From contig NZ_SOZE01000002.1 of NCBI RefSeq assembly GCF_004519315.1, positions 124,001 to 188,000 on the forward strand: a stretch of 64,000 nucleotides of DNA. The letters run 5' to 3'. Both the position numbers and the translations under genes were made by a program. The notes under the pieces are model-generated. The model was not told where the DNA came from and ran no database searches. It saw only the letters and a list, made by a program, of their open reading frames with translations. Shown here piece after piece: positions 42,964 through 51,980 of this stretch (position 1 is its first letter; the number at the start of each line of letters is the position of its first letter). This DNA is from Mucilaginibacter psychrotolerans (GTDB lineage Bacteria; Bacteroidota; Bacteroidia; Sphingobacteriales; Sphingobacteriaceae).

Positions 42964-43818
42964 ATGAAGAAGTCTTTTTACTGCCTGTGCTTTATGTTGC
43001 TTGCCTGTTGTACAACAGCCCAAACATTTGCCCAGGAACTGCGCATACCCGAAGCCAGCTCTACCCAAACCATTATACAGGATTTTGGCTTAGGCAAAAT
43101 AACCGTAACCTACTCGCGCCCCAACGTAAAAGGCCGTAAAATATTCGGCGGTATAAACCCTTACGGCCAGGTTTGGCGCACCGGTGCCAACGCGGCCACA
43201 ACTATCACCTTTACCGAGAATGTAATTTTTGAAGGGAACAAAGTGCCGGCCGGTACTTATGCCCTCTTTAGCATACCCGAGGAAACCGACTGGACCATCA
43301 TCCTCAACAAAACCGCCAAACAATGGGGAGCTTATGGCTACAAACAAGAGGATGACGTGTTGCGCGTAAAAGTAAAATCACGCCCGGTTGATGAAAAACG
43401 GGAGACCTTTACCATGCAGTTTGCTAACTCTACCACAAAAACTACCGAGCTGTACCTGGTTTGGGATAATACGGCAGTACCCATACGCCTGCAAACAGAC
43501 GATGATGCCCAAATTACCGCCAATATTGAAAAGTTGATGCTGGGCGATAAAAACAAACGCCCCTATTTCAACGCCATACAGTACTTTTACGAGAACGATA
43601 AAGACCTTAACAAGGCCATGCAATGGGCTTTAGAAGCGGAGCAAATGGAACCGAACGGCCCGTGGTATAAATTATGGAAGGCCCGTATCCAACTCAAAAT
43701 GGGCGAAAAGGCGAAAGCCATTGCGACAGCCCAGGAAGGCGTTAACCTGGCGAAAGCCACTAATGATGACGAGTACGTGCGCCTTAACCAAGCCGTAATA
43801 ACGCAGGCAAAAGACTAA
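42964..43818 (+). CDS. DUF2911 domain protein, exported
   Basis: A 284-residue exported protein; ATG 42964 starts a signal peptide (MKKSFYCLCFMLLACCTTAQ then TFAQ). The DUF2911 domain covers about 30-200: GKITVTYSRPNVKGRKIFGG, YGQVWRTGANAATTITFTEN, KVPAGTYALFSIP, WTIILNKTAKQWGAY and the end TTELYLVWDNTAVPI. The last 80 residues look like a short TPR-like helical region (AMQWALEAEQMEPNGPWY, LWKARIQLKMGEKAKAIATA). The family is common in Bacteroidetes; function unknown. Confidence 0.88.
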   Translation: MKKSFYCLCFMLLACCTTAQTFAQELRIPEASSTQTIIQDFGLGKITVTYSRPNVKGRKIFGGINPYGQVWRTGANAATTITFTENVIFEGNKVPAGTYALFSIPEETDWTIILNKTAKQWGAYGYKQEDDVLRVKVKSRPVDEKRETFTMQFANSTTKTTELYLVWDNTAVPIRLQTDDDAQITANIEKLMLGDKNKRPYFNAIQYFYENDKDLNKAMQWALEAEQMEPNGPWYKLWKARIQLKMGEKAKAIATAQEGVNLAKATNDDEYVRLNQAVITQAKD

Positions 43819-43863
43819 ACCCGCCAAAGTGGCGCCTGTTGCAAAAAGCCCAAAGCAAAACGC

Positions 43864-44952
43864 TTACTGCAGCTTCAAATCTTCCAGGCTGCATTCTTCC
43901 AGCACAATTCTTTCACTAGTATGGTGGCGGTAATGCCATTTTACCAGGCGGATGTGGCCGTCGGCTATTTCTATGCCCGTAATGTCTCCGTCATCAAAGC
44001 AGCAACAGCCGGTGTTGAAGTAAGTATCCAGGTAACCGTTAAAGTCGGGCTGGGTATGCCCTTCCAGGTGCAAGGCTGTTATTTTTTTCTCTAATAGTGC
44101 CGCTTCGGCATCTTCACCTTTGTTTTTGGAGCGTTCTAAGCGTGCATATAAGTTTTCCAGTTGTGTAAACGAGCGGAACACGGGCTGATGCGTATGTCCC
44201 GTAACCAACAGCATGTCTTTACGTTGGCTACTCCATTCGTACATGATGCGGTTATGGTCAGTTTTTAGCTGGTTGTTAAAAGCCGGCGTGTTGGGGTTAA
44301 TGCGCAGATAGGCTTGCAATGGCCCCCATATATCCGAAACGAACCACTTGCTAAACCAATTACCGTCGCTTTGCAGATCGCCCTGGTGACCGTGGGTCAT
44401 AAATATGGATAGCATTTTACCTTTTATATAGGTTTGCAACACCGCGCCTTCATAAATCCGGATAGCTTTGCCATATATCTCCGCAAGGCTAAGCATGGCC
44501 AGCGGATCATTGCCCCAATACAAATCGTGATTGCCGAATATCTTAACGAACCTATCTGCATCAACAAACAACGTCTCTTTATCAAAGGTGGCTTTGTTGT
44601 GCTTTTTTACGGTAAGGAAAAGGTTTCCCCAAAGCTCTTCGCTATCGCCCAGGTTGATGTAGGTAAACAAGCTATCGTAGTAATAGTCGAGGGCGGCAAG
44701 GTAGTTTTTCTCGGCACCGGCAAATATATCGGCACCATCGCGCGCGCCTTTGTGCTGGTCAGACAGGATTACAAATTTATCCTTAGCGGCATCGAAACTG
44801 ATGAGCGGCCCTTTTTTGCCCGGCCGGGTAGTAATGTTTTTGAATAACGCAGCCAGCGCCTTATCCACCCGCCTCTTGTCCGGGCGCGAAGAAAACTTAT
44901 CAGCAAGGCGCGATACGCGCTCATACAATAATTTCTTTAGAAAACTGCGCAT
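43864..44952 (-). CDS. Metallophosphoesterase
   Basis: A 362-residue calcineurin-like phosphoesterase, starting at ATG 44952 (MRSFLKKLLYERVSRL). The metal-binding motifs are VILSDQHKGARDGADIF (D-x-H type), YINLGDSEELWGN (GD), KIFGNHDLYWGN (GNH[DE]), IFMTHGHQGDL and LVTGHTHQPVF (GHxH). All are intact, so it should be active on a phosphoester; the substrate is unknown. It is convergent with the DUF2911 gene. Confidence 0.88.
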   Translation of the reverse strand: MRSFLKKLLYERVSRLADKFSSRPDKRRVDKALAALFKNITTRPGKKGPLISFDAAKDKFVILSDQHKGARDGADIFAGAEKNYLAALDYYYDSLFTYINLGDSEELWGNLFLTVKKHNKATFDKETLFVDADRFVKIFGNHDLYWGNDPLAMLSLAEIYGKAIRIYEGAVLQTYIKGKMLSIFMTHGHQGDLQSDGNWFSKWFVSDIWGPLQAYLRINPNTPAFNNQLKTDHNRIMYEWSSQRKDMLLVTGHTHQPVFRSFTQLENLYARLERSKNKGEDAEAALLEKKITALHLEGHTQPDFNGYLDTYFNTGCCCFDDGDITGIEIADGHIRLVKWHYRHHTSERIVLEECSLEDLKLQ

Positions 44953-45371
44953 GGCAAAGATAACATGCAAAAGGCGTAAATTGTTGCAGGTAGATGCAGG
45001 GTCTTTAGATGCCTTTTGCTGTTAATTTTTTGATTTTATTTGGAAGGAGGCGTGGGGGCGAGATGCCCCCATAACCATTTCCTTCCATCCCTAAATTCCC
45101 CCGAAGTAGGGATTAACTTTAAAACGCTTATTTGAGCTTTGGCGTTTTTAACACTTTTTCCCGCGACAAGTTTTTGGAATCACTTAGCATGGGTACAATC
45201 AACTAATTATCTGTTAAGTCAAAGTACGGTTCAAATTGGCTTATTCAAAAGAAGTAGAACACCCAAATAACCCGTGGTTTTCGCGGTAAAAAATACCGTG
45301 AAAACACTGTCTTTTATAAGGGTAAAAAACTTAATTTAGAGATTAGTTTTAACCCTTAACACAATTAAGCT
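44953..45371. other. Intergenic region with hairpins upstream of a small unknown gene
   Basis: No gene seen. ATGGGGGC/GCCCCCAT-type stem near 45050-45077, AAAACGC/GCGTTTT stem at 45121-45148 followed by T, and a well-formed dyad GTTTTCGCGGTA/TACCGTGAAAAC at 45277-45305 that ends 66 nt before the next start. The last is a good operator candidate. Confidence 0.55.
45277..45305. promoter_or_regulatory. Dyad upstream of the small unknown gene
   Basis: GTTTTCGCGGTA (45277-45288), AAAAA loop, TACCGTGAAAAC (45294-45305): 12-bp arms with one G-U pair, AT-rich centre. It could bind a dimeric regulator such as the LuxR-type protein at 48268, or act as an RNA hairpin in the leader. Confidence 0.45.
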
Positions 45372-45824
45372 ATGGCAAAAGAATTAAACGCAGGCGTATC
45401 GGCCGCCAAAATCAAACGCTTGTCTGACAACTACTTTAAACGCATGCAGATTATGCGCGAAGACGGCACATTTGAAGCGCTCGACCCCGAGAAAGACAGC
45501 AAGTCGGTTTGGTTTTCTAAGGAAGCTATCGATAAATTGTTTGCTGACAATGGCTACGACGGCGACTCCACTGGTTTCGGTTTGCGCATCTACTTTGGCA
45601 TACACGATAAAAAAAATATTTTGACCGATATACCGGAACATGCGCATAACAAGCTAATGACAGTACTCGTAGCAACTAAGGCCCCTTCGGCCGAATCCGC
45701 ACATGTCGATCTGTTGACGAGCGCGGAAGCTAAAACGGCAGCAACAGCTGGTGGCGGCACTACAACAAGTGGCGGCGATGGCCTAAACCATGGCAAAATA
45801 TGCCCACCCGAGAATTGCACCTAG
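45372..45824 (+). CDS. Conserved small protein of unknown function
   Basis: A 150-residue soluble protein. Its first 110 residues look like a mixed alpha/beta domain (AKIKRLSDNYFKRMQIMRED, SKSVWFSKEAIDKLFADNGY, GFGLRIYFGIHDK). A Thr/Gly-rich low-complexity linker then leads to a Cys-containing end GKICPPENCT. No signal peptide. I do not recognise the family; similar proteins seem to precede membrane protein/histidine kinase pairs in Bacteroidetes, as here. Confidence 0.65.
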   Translation: MAKELNAGVSAAKIKRLSDNYFKRMQIMREDGTFEALDPEKDSKSVWFSKEAIDKLFADNGYDGDSTGFGLRIYFGIHDKKNILTDIPEHAHNKLMTVLVATKAPSAESAHVDLLTSAEAKTAATAGGGTTTSGGDGLNHGKICPPENCT

Positions 45825-45849
45825 TCGGCGGATATATCTACAGTAAAAT

Positions 45850-45888
45850 GTTATATTGCTACGGCATTTTCCCCCGTAGCAATATGAC
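45850..45888 (+). promoter_or_regulatory. Strong hairpin over the start of the membrane protein gene
   Basis: GTTATATTGCTACGG (45850-45864) pairs with CCGTAGCAATATGAC (45874-45888) around a 9-nt loop: 15 bp with one G-U pair. The 3' arm contains the ATG at 45884. There is no T-run, so this is more likely a translation-control or processing hairpin than a terminator. Confidence 0.6.
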
Positions 45889-46543
45889 ATTTGATATTTA
45901 TTTTGGCTTTGAACTGTTGGCCTTGTTCATTGCCATAATCAAAAGCAAATCGCTTTTGCAGTCCGTTTATAAGTATTTCTTACCGTTCCTGGTATTGATT
46001 GTGCTGTACGAAACCGGCTCACTGTATAACAAATTTGCTATAGGCAACAACAATACCTTGGCCACCAATGTAATAACTACCATTGAGTTTGCTTTTTATA
46101 GCTTTTTTATCAGGAATACATTAAAAAATCAATCATACAAAAAAATCATACTCATCTCTATCTATGCTTGCCTCGCCTATAACCTTATCAGCCTGGTGTT
46201 TATTCAGGGTCTCATGACGCTGAATGTTAGTGCCATTATAATGCAAACTATCGTAATTATATTAATTACTGGCGTTTACTTTTGGGAGCTAATGCAGGTT
46301 TCTTTCAGCAACAGCCTCAGCATTATTAAGTTGCCCGGCTTTTGGCTAACCACCGGCGTATTGTTTTTTTACCTGGGCGAGTTTTTATTTTTTGCATCCT
46401 TTGGCTATATGGCTTACAAGCGCCATTATGAATATATTATGCTTTACCGAATGATAGCTGATATGGCCAACGCTGTATTGTACACCTGTTTAATTATTTC
46501 TTTCCTATGCCTCAAACCGACCAGGAAGTTATCAATATCGTAA
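45884..46543 (+). CDS. Polytopic membrane protein (sensor-associated)
   Basis: A 219-residue membrane protein read from ATG 45884 (MTFDIYFGFELLALFIAII); an upstream ATG at 45848 would translate through the hairpin. Seven helices are likely, among them YFLPFLVLIVLYETGSLY, VITTIEFAFYSFFI, TIVIILITGVYFWELMQ and LTTGVLFFYLGEFLFFASFG. A conserved-looking FGYMAYKRHYEY loop lies near the end. It overlaps the histidine kinase gene by 37 nt, so it is probably the membrane sensor part of that system. A decayed copy lies at 47349-48010. Confidence 0.72.
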   Translation: MTFDIYFGFELLALFIAIIKSKSLLQSVYKYFLPFLVLIVLYETGSLYNKFAIGNNNTLATNVITTIEFAFYSFFIRNTLKNQSYKKIILISIYACLAYNLISLVFIQGLMTLNVSAIIMQTIVIILITGVYFWELMQVSFSNSLSIIKLPGFWLTTGVLFFYLGEFLFFASFGYMAYKRHYEYIMLYRMIADMANAVLYTCLIISFLCLKPTRKLSIS

Positions 46544-47310
46544 TAGCCGGCACAGGGATGCTTTTGCTGCTGGCCGTATTTATTATTGGTTTTTTGTTTT
46601 TGTACCAGCGTAGGCACAATAAGTACCACATGGAGCAGGAGCAACTTAAAGCTGCCTTTAGCCAGGAATTGCTTAAAACGCAAATAGAAATGCAGGAGCA
46701 AACGCTTAACTACGTAAGCCGCGAAATACACGATAACATTACTCAAGTGTTATCATTCGTAAAGCTTAACCTGGCTTTTACGGCCAACCTTACCGATGCC
46801 GACCGCACGCATAAAATAGACGAGAGCCGCAAGCTGGTAGCCCAAGCCATTGGCGATTTGCGCGACTTATCAAAAAGCTTAAGTTTTGAGCATATTGCCC
46901 AGTTGGGGCTGGTAAAAACAATTGCTATTGAGGCTGACCGGATAAACAAAAGCAGCATTATGGAAGCTGTAATGGATGTTGAAGGGCAGCCCTTTAGCCT
47001 GGGTGATGAGCGCGAACTGGTATTTTTCCGCATTTTTCAGGAAACACTGAATAATGCCCTTAAACACGCCGGTGCCAGCCAGTTCAAAATTAGCATGCGG
47101 TATGATGACAATGCGTTCAATTTAACCATTGCAGATAACGGCGCCGGTTTTGATTACGATGCCCTTACTGTGGGCGGCTCGGGCCTGCGCAATATGCAAA
47201 ACAGGGCATCATTAGTAGGCGCGGTTGCCAAAATAAGCAGCTCACCAGGTAAAGGTTGCTACGTAAGCATTGATGTAAATCCCATTAGCAAAGAGACTAC
47301 CATAGCTTAA
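46507..47310 (+). CDS. Sensor histidine kinase, HisKA_3/NarL type
   Basis: A 267-residue kinase with one N-terminal helix (IAGTGMLLLLAVFIIGFLFL), a coiled-coil linker (MEQEQLKAAFSQELLKTQIE), a HisKA_3 domain with His75 in YVSREIHDNITQVLSF, and an ATPase domain: NNALKHAGASQFKI, ADNGAGFDYDAL and GLRNMQNRASLVGA. This type pairs with NarL/LuxR response regulators; one is encoded at 48268. Its gene overlaps that of the membrane protein upstream. Confidence 0.9.
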   Translation: MPQTDQEVINIVIAGTGMLLLLAVFIIGFLFLYQRRHNKYHMEQEQLKAAFSQELLKTQIEMQEQTLNYVSREIHDNITQVLSFVKLNLAFTANLTDADRTHKIDESRKLVAQAIGDLRDLSKSLSFEHIAQLGLVKTIAIEADRINKSSIMEAVMDVEGQPFSLGDERELVFFRIFQETLNNALKHAGASQFKISMRYDDNAFNLTIADNGAGFDYDALTVGGSGLRNMQNRASLVGAVAKISSSPGKGCYVSIDVNPISKETTIA

Positions 47311-47348
47311 ACCGGCAACCGTTTGCCTTGCCCCGGTTGATACCTATA

Positions 47349-48010
47349 TTAGCCCAAATGCTTAAGTCGGTGTACTTTTTGCTTAAATTAATGGCTTTGA
47401 TACTGGCTATCGTGCAATATCTAAAAATGAAGCCTACAGTACATGCTTACTGGCTACCTTACGTGCTTTTAATTGCTATTTACGTTTGCTACGATGAAAG
47501 GGTGGGTAGGCATCAATCATTGCAATTTGTACGCAAGTAATATCAGTAGTGATATTTCCTTTTTGTTTTACGCCTTTTTTCTGAATGGTTTGCTGATAAC
47601 GCCATCTTTTAAAAAGCGGGATAAGCCTTTTTATAGCTATAACGCTGACATGCTCACTTATCAACATGGCGTTCTTACAAGGCTTTTGGCATCTGGATAC
47701 CTACACCATACTGTTGCATTATATAGCCGTCATGATTTTGTGCGGCCTATATTTTTACGAGCTCCTGCATTACACCATCCAACCGATATCCATCATTGTG
47801 CTACCTGGTTTTGGGCAAACACCAGCTTACTGGCTTTTGCGTAGCCAACTTTATGCCTCGTTTCCCTATATGGCCTACAAAAGCAATTACAATTACATTC
47901 ACAGTTTATGGGCATCCCAATATCTCTGCTGCCATACTATACAGCTGGTTAAGTATGGCTTTTTTATGCTTCCGAAAGCCGGCCAAGCCTGCAGGGAGGA
48001 TATAAAGTTC
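47349..48010 (+). pseudogene. Frameshifted copy of the sensor membrane protein gene
   Basis: Three different frames give successive matches to the intact protein at 45884-46543: FLLKLMALILAIVQYLKM and PYVLLIAIYVCYDERVG (matching the N-terminal helices), FLFYAFFLNGLL (matching FAFYSFFIRNTL), then QPISIIVLPGFGQTPAYWLL and YASFPYMAYKSNYNYI (matching SIIKLPGFWLTT and FASFGYMAYKRHYEYI), and in another frame AAILYSWLSMAFLCFRKPAK (matching NAVLYTCLIISFLCLKPTRK). At least three frame changes separate them, so the copy cannot make the full protein. It lies exactly between the kinase and response regulator genes. Confidence 0.85.
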
Positions 48011-48267
48011 GTATCTTTTGGCTTTAAAAAAACGGTACAAAACCGGTTAAAATTGTGCTTGCAGTATTATTCACATTTATTTAACTTAACCATCGTTATT
48101 TACGGTGCCCGCGCTTCTAATTATACGTTAAGAATTAACTAATTATTCGTAAAAAAATTTTAAGCGCAGAGCAGCCTTTATAGGGGTTGCTGCTAAACAA
48201 TAGCAGCAGCTAGCCGGCAAAGGGTTGTTGTATTACGATATATGTTGACCCCCTTTTACAACAAAAA

Positions 48268-48909
48268 ATGCCTACGGAAGCTACACAAATAGTACTGGTT
48301 GATGACCATCGCCTGTTCAGGAGCGGACTGGTGTCGCTGATAAACAGCCTTGGCGGATATAAGATACTTTTCGAAGCCGGCAACGGCGAAGAACTTACCC
48401 GCAAACTATCCCCGCAACTGAAACCCGATATTATTCTGCTGGATATAAACATGCCGGTGATGGGCGGGATAGAAACCGCGCGATGGCTAAAAGCAAACTA
48501 TCCGGATGTCTGCGTAATCGTACTCTCCATGTTTGAGGATGCCGAAAAAGTGCTGACTATGGTGAAGCTGGGTGTAAAAGGTTACTTGCTCAAAGACTCT
48601 GAACCATACGAGTTTGAGCACGCGCTGCGCAAGGTAGCTCAAGGTGAGATCTATTATCCCGAATTTGTTACCCGCCATCTGGTAAACAACTATAACCGCA
48701 ATGCTGACGATGTAAAACTGAACAGCCGCGAGCTGGAATTTTTAAAACTGGCCGGTACCGAACTCACCTACAAAGAAATTGCCGACCATATGTGCATCAG
48801 TGCACGCACCGTTGACGGTTACCGCGACCAGCTCTTCGAAAAACTACAGATAAAGAGTCGTGTGGGCCTGGTACTCTATGCCATAAAAAACAATTTGATA
48901 GAGTTGTAA
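48268..48909 (+). CDS. Response regulator, NarL/LuxR family
   Basis: A 213-residue response regulator. The receiver domain has the acidic pair Asp12/Asp13, phospho-acceptor Asp59 in IILLDINMPVMGG and Lys in YLLKDSEPYEF. The output domain is a LuxR helix-turn-helix (LNSRELEFLKLAGTELTYKE, IADHMCISARTVDGYRDQL). It is the natural partner of the HisKA_3 kinase encoded at 46507; the pseudogene separates them by about 950 nt. Target genes cannot be seen, but the dyad at 45277 is a candidate site. Confidence 0.93.
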   Translation: MPTEATQIVLVDDHRLFRSGLVSLINSLGGYKILFEAGNGEELTRKLSPQLKPDIILLDINMPVMGGIETARWLKANYPDVCVIVLSMFEDAEKVLTMVKLGVKGYLLKDSEPYEFEHALRKVAQGEIYYPEFVTRHLVNNYNRNADDVKLNSRELEFLKLAGTELTYKEIADHMCISARTVDGYRDQLFEKLQIKSRVGLVLYAIKNNLIEL

Positions 48910-48932
48910 TTTGCTAATTTAATTAGCAAATT
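48908..48932. promoter_or_regulatory. 12-bp perfect palindrome between regulator and radical SAM genes
   Basis: AATTTGCTAATT, one T, AATTAGCAAATT: a perfect AT-rich dyad starting in the stop codon of the response regulator gene and ending 7 nt before the radical SAM ATG. No T-run typical of a terminator; it is an operator or RNA hairpin candidate. Confidence 0.5.
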
Positions 48933-48939
48933 TGTGCTT

Positions 48940-50010
48940 ATGGCGCATGAGGAGAATCCTGAATTTTTTAAGGGTAGAGGGGCACAGGTAAACACACACA
49001 ACAAATTTCTGAAGAATAAGTACGTGCTGGAGCATGCCGAAGGGCTTGATGAACAACTGCTTGAAGATACCCGCACACAGCTTTTTGAGGAGAGTGCCAA
49101 AAAAATTGTAAGCGAATCAAACAGCCCCGACCTTGGTCGTTTCGTTTCTATAAACCCCTACCAGGGCTGCGAGCACGGCTGCATATACTGCTACGCCCGC
49201 AATACGCACGAGTATTATGGTTTCAGCGCCGGGTTGGATTTCGAGCGTAAGATCATCGTAAAACGCAATGCGCCCGAGTTGCTTGAAAAGCACTTCAACA
49301 AAAGAGGCTACGAGCCCGTACCCATGGTTCTCTCCAGCAATACCGATTGTTACCAGCCTATCGAACGGAAGCTGAAAATCACCCGCGCTTTGCTGCAGCT
49401 GTTCCTTAAATACCGCAACCCGGTGAGCATCATCACCAAAAACAACCTGGTGCTGCGCGATCTGGATATCCTGGCACAAATGGCAGCCATGAATCTTATC
49501 CATGTGAATATATCGCTCAATTCGTTAAACGAATCGTTACGCCAAAAGCTGGAGCCACGTACCGTAACCGGAATGGGCAGGTTGGCCGTGATACAAAAAC
49601 TATCAGAAAAAGGCATCCCCGTTAGGGTCATGGTTGCCCCCATCATTCCCGGACTAAACAGCAACGAGATGCCCGAGATTATCAAAGCCGCTGCCGATAG
49701 GGGAGCTTTGGCCGCAGGCTTCACCATCGTACGCCTCAACGGTAGCATTGCTGAAATTTTTACCGATTGGGTGCACAAAGCCTTTCCCGATCGCGCCGAG
49801 AAAGTGCTGAACATGATAAAAGCATGCCACGACGGCAACTTGAACGATAGCGACTTCGGCCGCCGCATGAGCGGCGATGGCCACGTGGCCAACTCCATCC
49901 ATCAACTATACCGCATGGCTTGCGTGCGCTTTTTGGCCGGCCGCGAAATGCCGCCTTACGATTTGAGTTTGTTTATTCCTAAAGGCGGGAAACAGATGGG
50001 GATGTTTTGA
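48940..50010 (+). CDS. Radical SAM protein, PA0069/SplB-like
   Basis: A 356-residue radical SAM enzyme, read from ATG 48940 (MAHEENPEFFKGRGAQVN). The 4Fe-4S cluster motif CxxxCxxC is Cys77/81/84 in YQGCEHGCIYCYARNTHEYY, typical of the PA0069/SPL-like family, followed by GLDFERKIIVK, SSNTDCYQPIERK and the C-terminal GRRMSGDGHVANSIHQL. Family members are related to spore photoproduct lyase; some occur near DNA repair genes. The substrate is unknown. Confidence 0.9.
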   Translation: MAHEENPEFFKGRGAQVNTHNKFLKNKYVLEHAEGLDEQLLEDTRTQLFEESAKKIVSESNSPDLGRFVSINPYQGCEHGCIYCYARNTHEYYGFSAGLDFERKIIVKRNAPELLEKHFNKRGYEPVPMVLSSNTDCYQPIERKLKITRALLQLFLKYRNPVSIITKNNLVLRDLDILAQMAAMNLIHVNISLNSLNESLRQKLEPRTVTGMGRLAVIQKLSEKGIPVRVMVAPIIPGLNSNEMPEIIKAAADRGALAAGFTIVRLNGSIAEIFTDWVHKAFPDRAEKVLNMIKACHDGNLNDSDFGRRMSGDGHVANSIHQLYRMACVRFLAGREMPPYDLSLFIPKGGKQMGMF

Positions 50011-50026
50011 GGTTAAAAATTTAGGG

Positions 50027-50890
50027 TTAATTATCGTTTGCGTTTATTTCGTAAATATAGTACTCCCCGCCAAAGTACTTGAGAACGATCTCTTTTACTT
50101 GGTGGCCGCTTTTGATTTTAATTACATGCCTCACATCTACTCCCAGCCCAATGCGCATGTTTTCTTCATAATAATTGCTGTGGATGTCTACCGTATCGAG
50201 GTCCTTGCTAATTGCTTTAATAATAGATAAGGTTGTTGAGTAATCGGTTGCCCCCTCCGTTTTAAATGATTTTTCAAAGGCGTATACTTTCTGCTTATAG
50301 TAAACCTCCACGTCGCCCGAAAGAAGGTTCAGAATATCGGCATTGCTACCAGAGTTCAGCACTGTTCGAATCCGATCGAAGGATGGGATCTTTTTAACAT
50401 CCGGTCCTTTCGGAAACAGTTCGTGCGACGTATTCATTATCTTTACACTGGATAGTTTTTCCAACTTATTTATTTCGAGGGAAAAGTTAGTGCCATCGTA
50501 AACCCATTTATCGCCATACTCGCCAATGTTCTCCGTTGTTGATGGTTTACCCAACAAGGCTATAATTTCTGCCTTACTCATCCCCAGCTTTAACCCCCTA
50601 AAACCAATATCGCCCGAATTGATATTTCCCGAAACCTGGATGCTCCAAACAACATCTTTCTCTTCTGGCGAGTATTCAAATATCATGTATAAGGACCTGT
50701 CGGACTTTAATGCAAACACCTCGTAATCAAAGCCATCATCAAACTTTCCGCTTTTAAATGGCTTCCCCAATTCTGTCTTTACAGCGGCTCTGTATTGCTC
50801 CAGCTTAAAGCCATACAATCCCGTGTAAAACGCTTGCGCTTTACTTTTAAACGGAATAGCGAGTATCAGGAAAAAGAAAAGTTTCTTCAT
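50027..50890 (-). CDS. Exported protein with BamE/SmpA-like domain
   Basis: A 287-residue protein with a signal peptide (MKKLFFFLILAIPFKSKAQA). Residues about 95-150 contain GFRGLKLGMSKAEIIALLGK followed by PSTTENIGEYGDKWVYDG, the pattern of a BamE/SmpA-like two-layer domain, and another related segment may lie at the N-terminus (YRAAVKTELGKPFKSG). No lipobox. The rest is unassigned. It is convergent with the radical SAM gene. Confidence 0.6.
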   Translation of the reverse strand: MKKLFFFLILAIPFKSKAQAFYTGLYGFKLEQYRAAVKTELGKPFKSGKFDDGFDYEVFALKSDRSLYMIFEYSPEEKDVVWSIQVSGNINSGDIGFRGLKLGMSKAEIIALLGKPSTTENIGEYGDKWVYDGTNFSLEINKLEKLSSVKIMNTSHELFPKGPDVKKIPSFDRIRTVLNSGSNADILNLLSGDVEVYYKQKVYAFEKSFKTEGATDYSTTLSIIKAISKDLDTVDIHSNYYEENMRIGLGVDVRHVIKIKSGHQVKEIVLKYFGGEYYIYEINANDN

Positions 50891-51050
50891 ACTAATTGTG
50901 CGGGTAATAGGTTAGAGCGGTTTGTACCTGTAGTATTTTGCCATAAATATAATTAAAGATCGCTGATCCTGAAAAACATCAAGACCGCAAAAAACGCCTC
51001 GCATCCAGAAACTTTTAAAATATAAACTTACGGTAGCTAATACCACTCCA

Positions 51051-51968
51051 TCACCCAGCATACGGCCTCTGCGTCCGCATAGCATCACCCTCACCCATCC
51101 TGTTAAACCCAACCGTATCCCGGTACATCTGCGGGCTTACATCTGCATTGGTTTTAAAGAAACGGCTAAAGTAACTTTCGTCGTTATAGCCCAGTTCGTA
51201 GGCAATTTCTTTTACGGGCTTATTAGTGAGGTATAGTTCGCGTTTGGCTTCTATGATGATGCGCTCGGATATCAGGTCGGTAAGCGTTTTGTTGAAATGC
51301 GCTTTGGTAATTTTGGCCAATGCCTTTGGTGTAATGTTCAGCAAGTCGGCATACTCGCCGGCGGCATGGCGGGTTTTAAAATGCAGCTCGATGTAATCCT
51401 TCAACTTCTGTAGGATAAATGGCTCTTTGCTGCCGGCTGTTTCTTTTTCTGCCTCAGGCTGCTGCTGCGCTTTTAAGCGGGAGGCGGTTATCAGCAATAT
51501 TTTAAGGTACGATACCAGCAGTTCATATTGCGCCAAAGCAGGGTTCTGCATTTCGGCTTTTATCTGGCCCAATATCAGCTCCAACGATGTGGTGGCTTGT
51601 TCATCCACAAACAAAAAAGGCGGATTGTAGATATTGTTGAACAACACCCCATTACAGGCCACTTCTTTTTGATGTTTATGAATACAGAAGAAATCGGGAT
51701 GAAAATGAAGCGCGAGCCCGGCGATGTCTTCTTTCGGTGTAAACATAAACGGCTGATAGGGCGCAAAGGCAAACAACGTGTTGGCAGTAAAGATGTAGTC
51801 GTTAAAATCGGCCCGGGCATTGCCGTTGCCCGCCATTATCCAAATAAGCGAATAATAGTTATTTCGCTGTATATGGTCGAAATAACTATTATTGCTAAAT
51901 TCAAAAAGCTTAAAGGCAAGGTTACCCGTTTGCGGGTTAACTAATGTAAAGCTTTGCTGGTCGGTCAT
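51051..51968 (-). CDS. AraC family transcriptional regulator
   Basis: A 305-residue regulator. The N-terminal half is a cupin-like sensing domain (YSLIWIMAGNGNARADFNDY, FAFAPYQPFMFTP). The C-terminal half has the two helix-turn-helices: YADLLNITPKALAKITKAHF and KEIAYELGYNDESYFSRFFK with the end DVSPQMYRD. It is 12 nt downstream of the DUF1348 gene on the same strand, which suggests that it belongs to that transcription unit and may control it. The 160-nt gap downstream shows no feature. Confidence 0.9.
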   Translation of the reverse strand: MTDQQSFTLVNPQTGNLAFKLFEFSNNSYFDHIQRNNYYSLIWIMAGNGNARADFNDYIFTANTLFAFAPYQPFMFTPKEDIAGLALHFHPDFFCIHKHQKEVACNGVLFNNIYNPPFLFVDEQATTSLELILGQIKAEMQNPALAQYELLVSYLKILLITASRLKAQQQPEAEKETAGSKEPFILQKLKDYIELHFKTRHAAGEYADLLNITPKALAKITKAHFNKTLTDLISERIIIEAKRELYLTNKPVKEIAYELGYNDESYFSRFFKTNADVSPQMYRDTVGFNRMGEGDAMRTQRPYAG

Positions 51969-51980
51969 TTTTGTTGTGCC

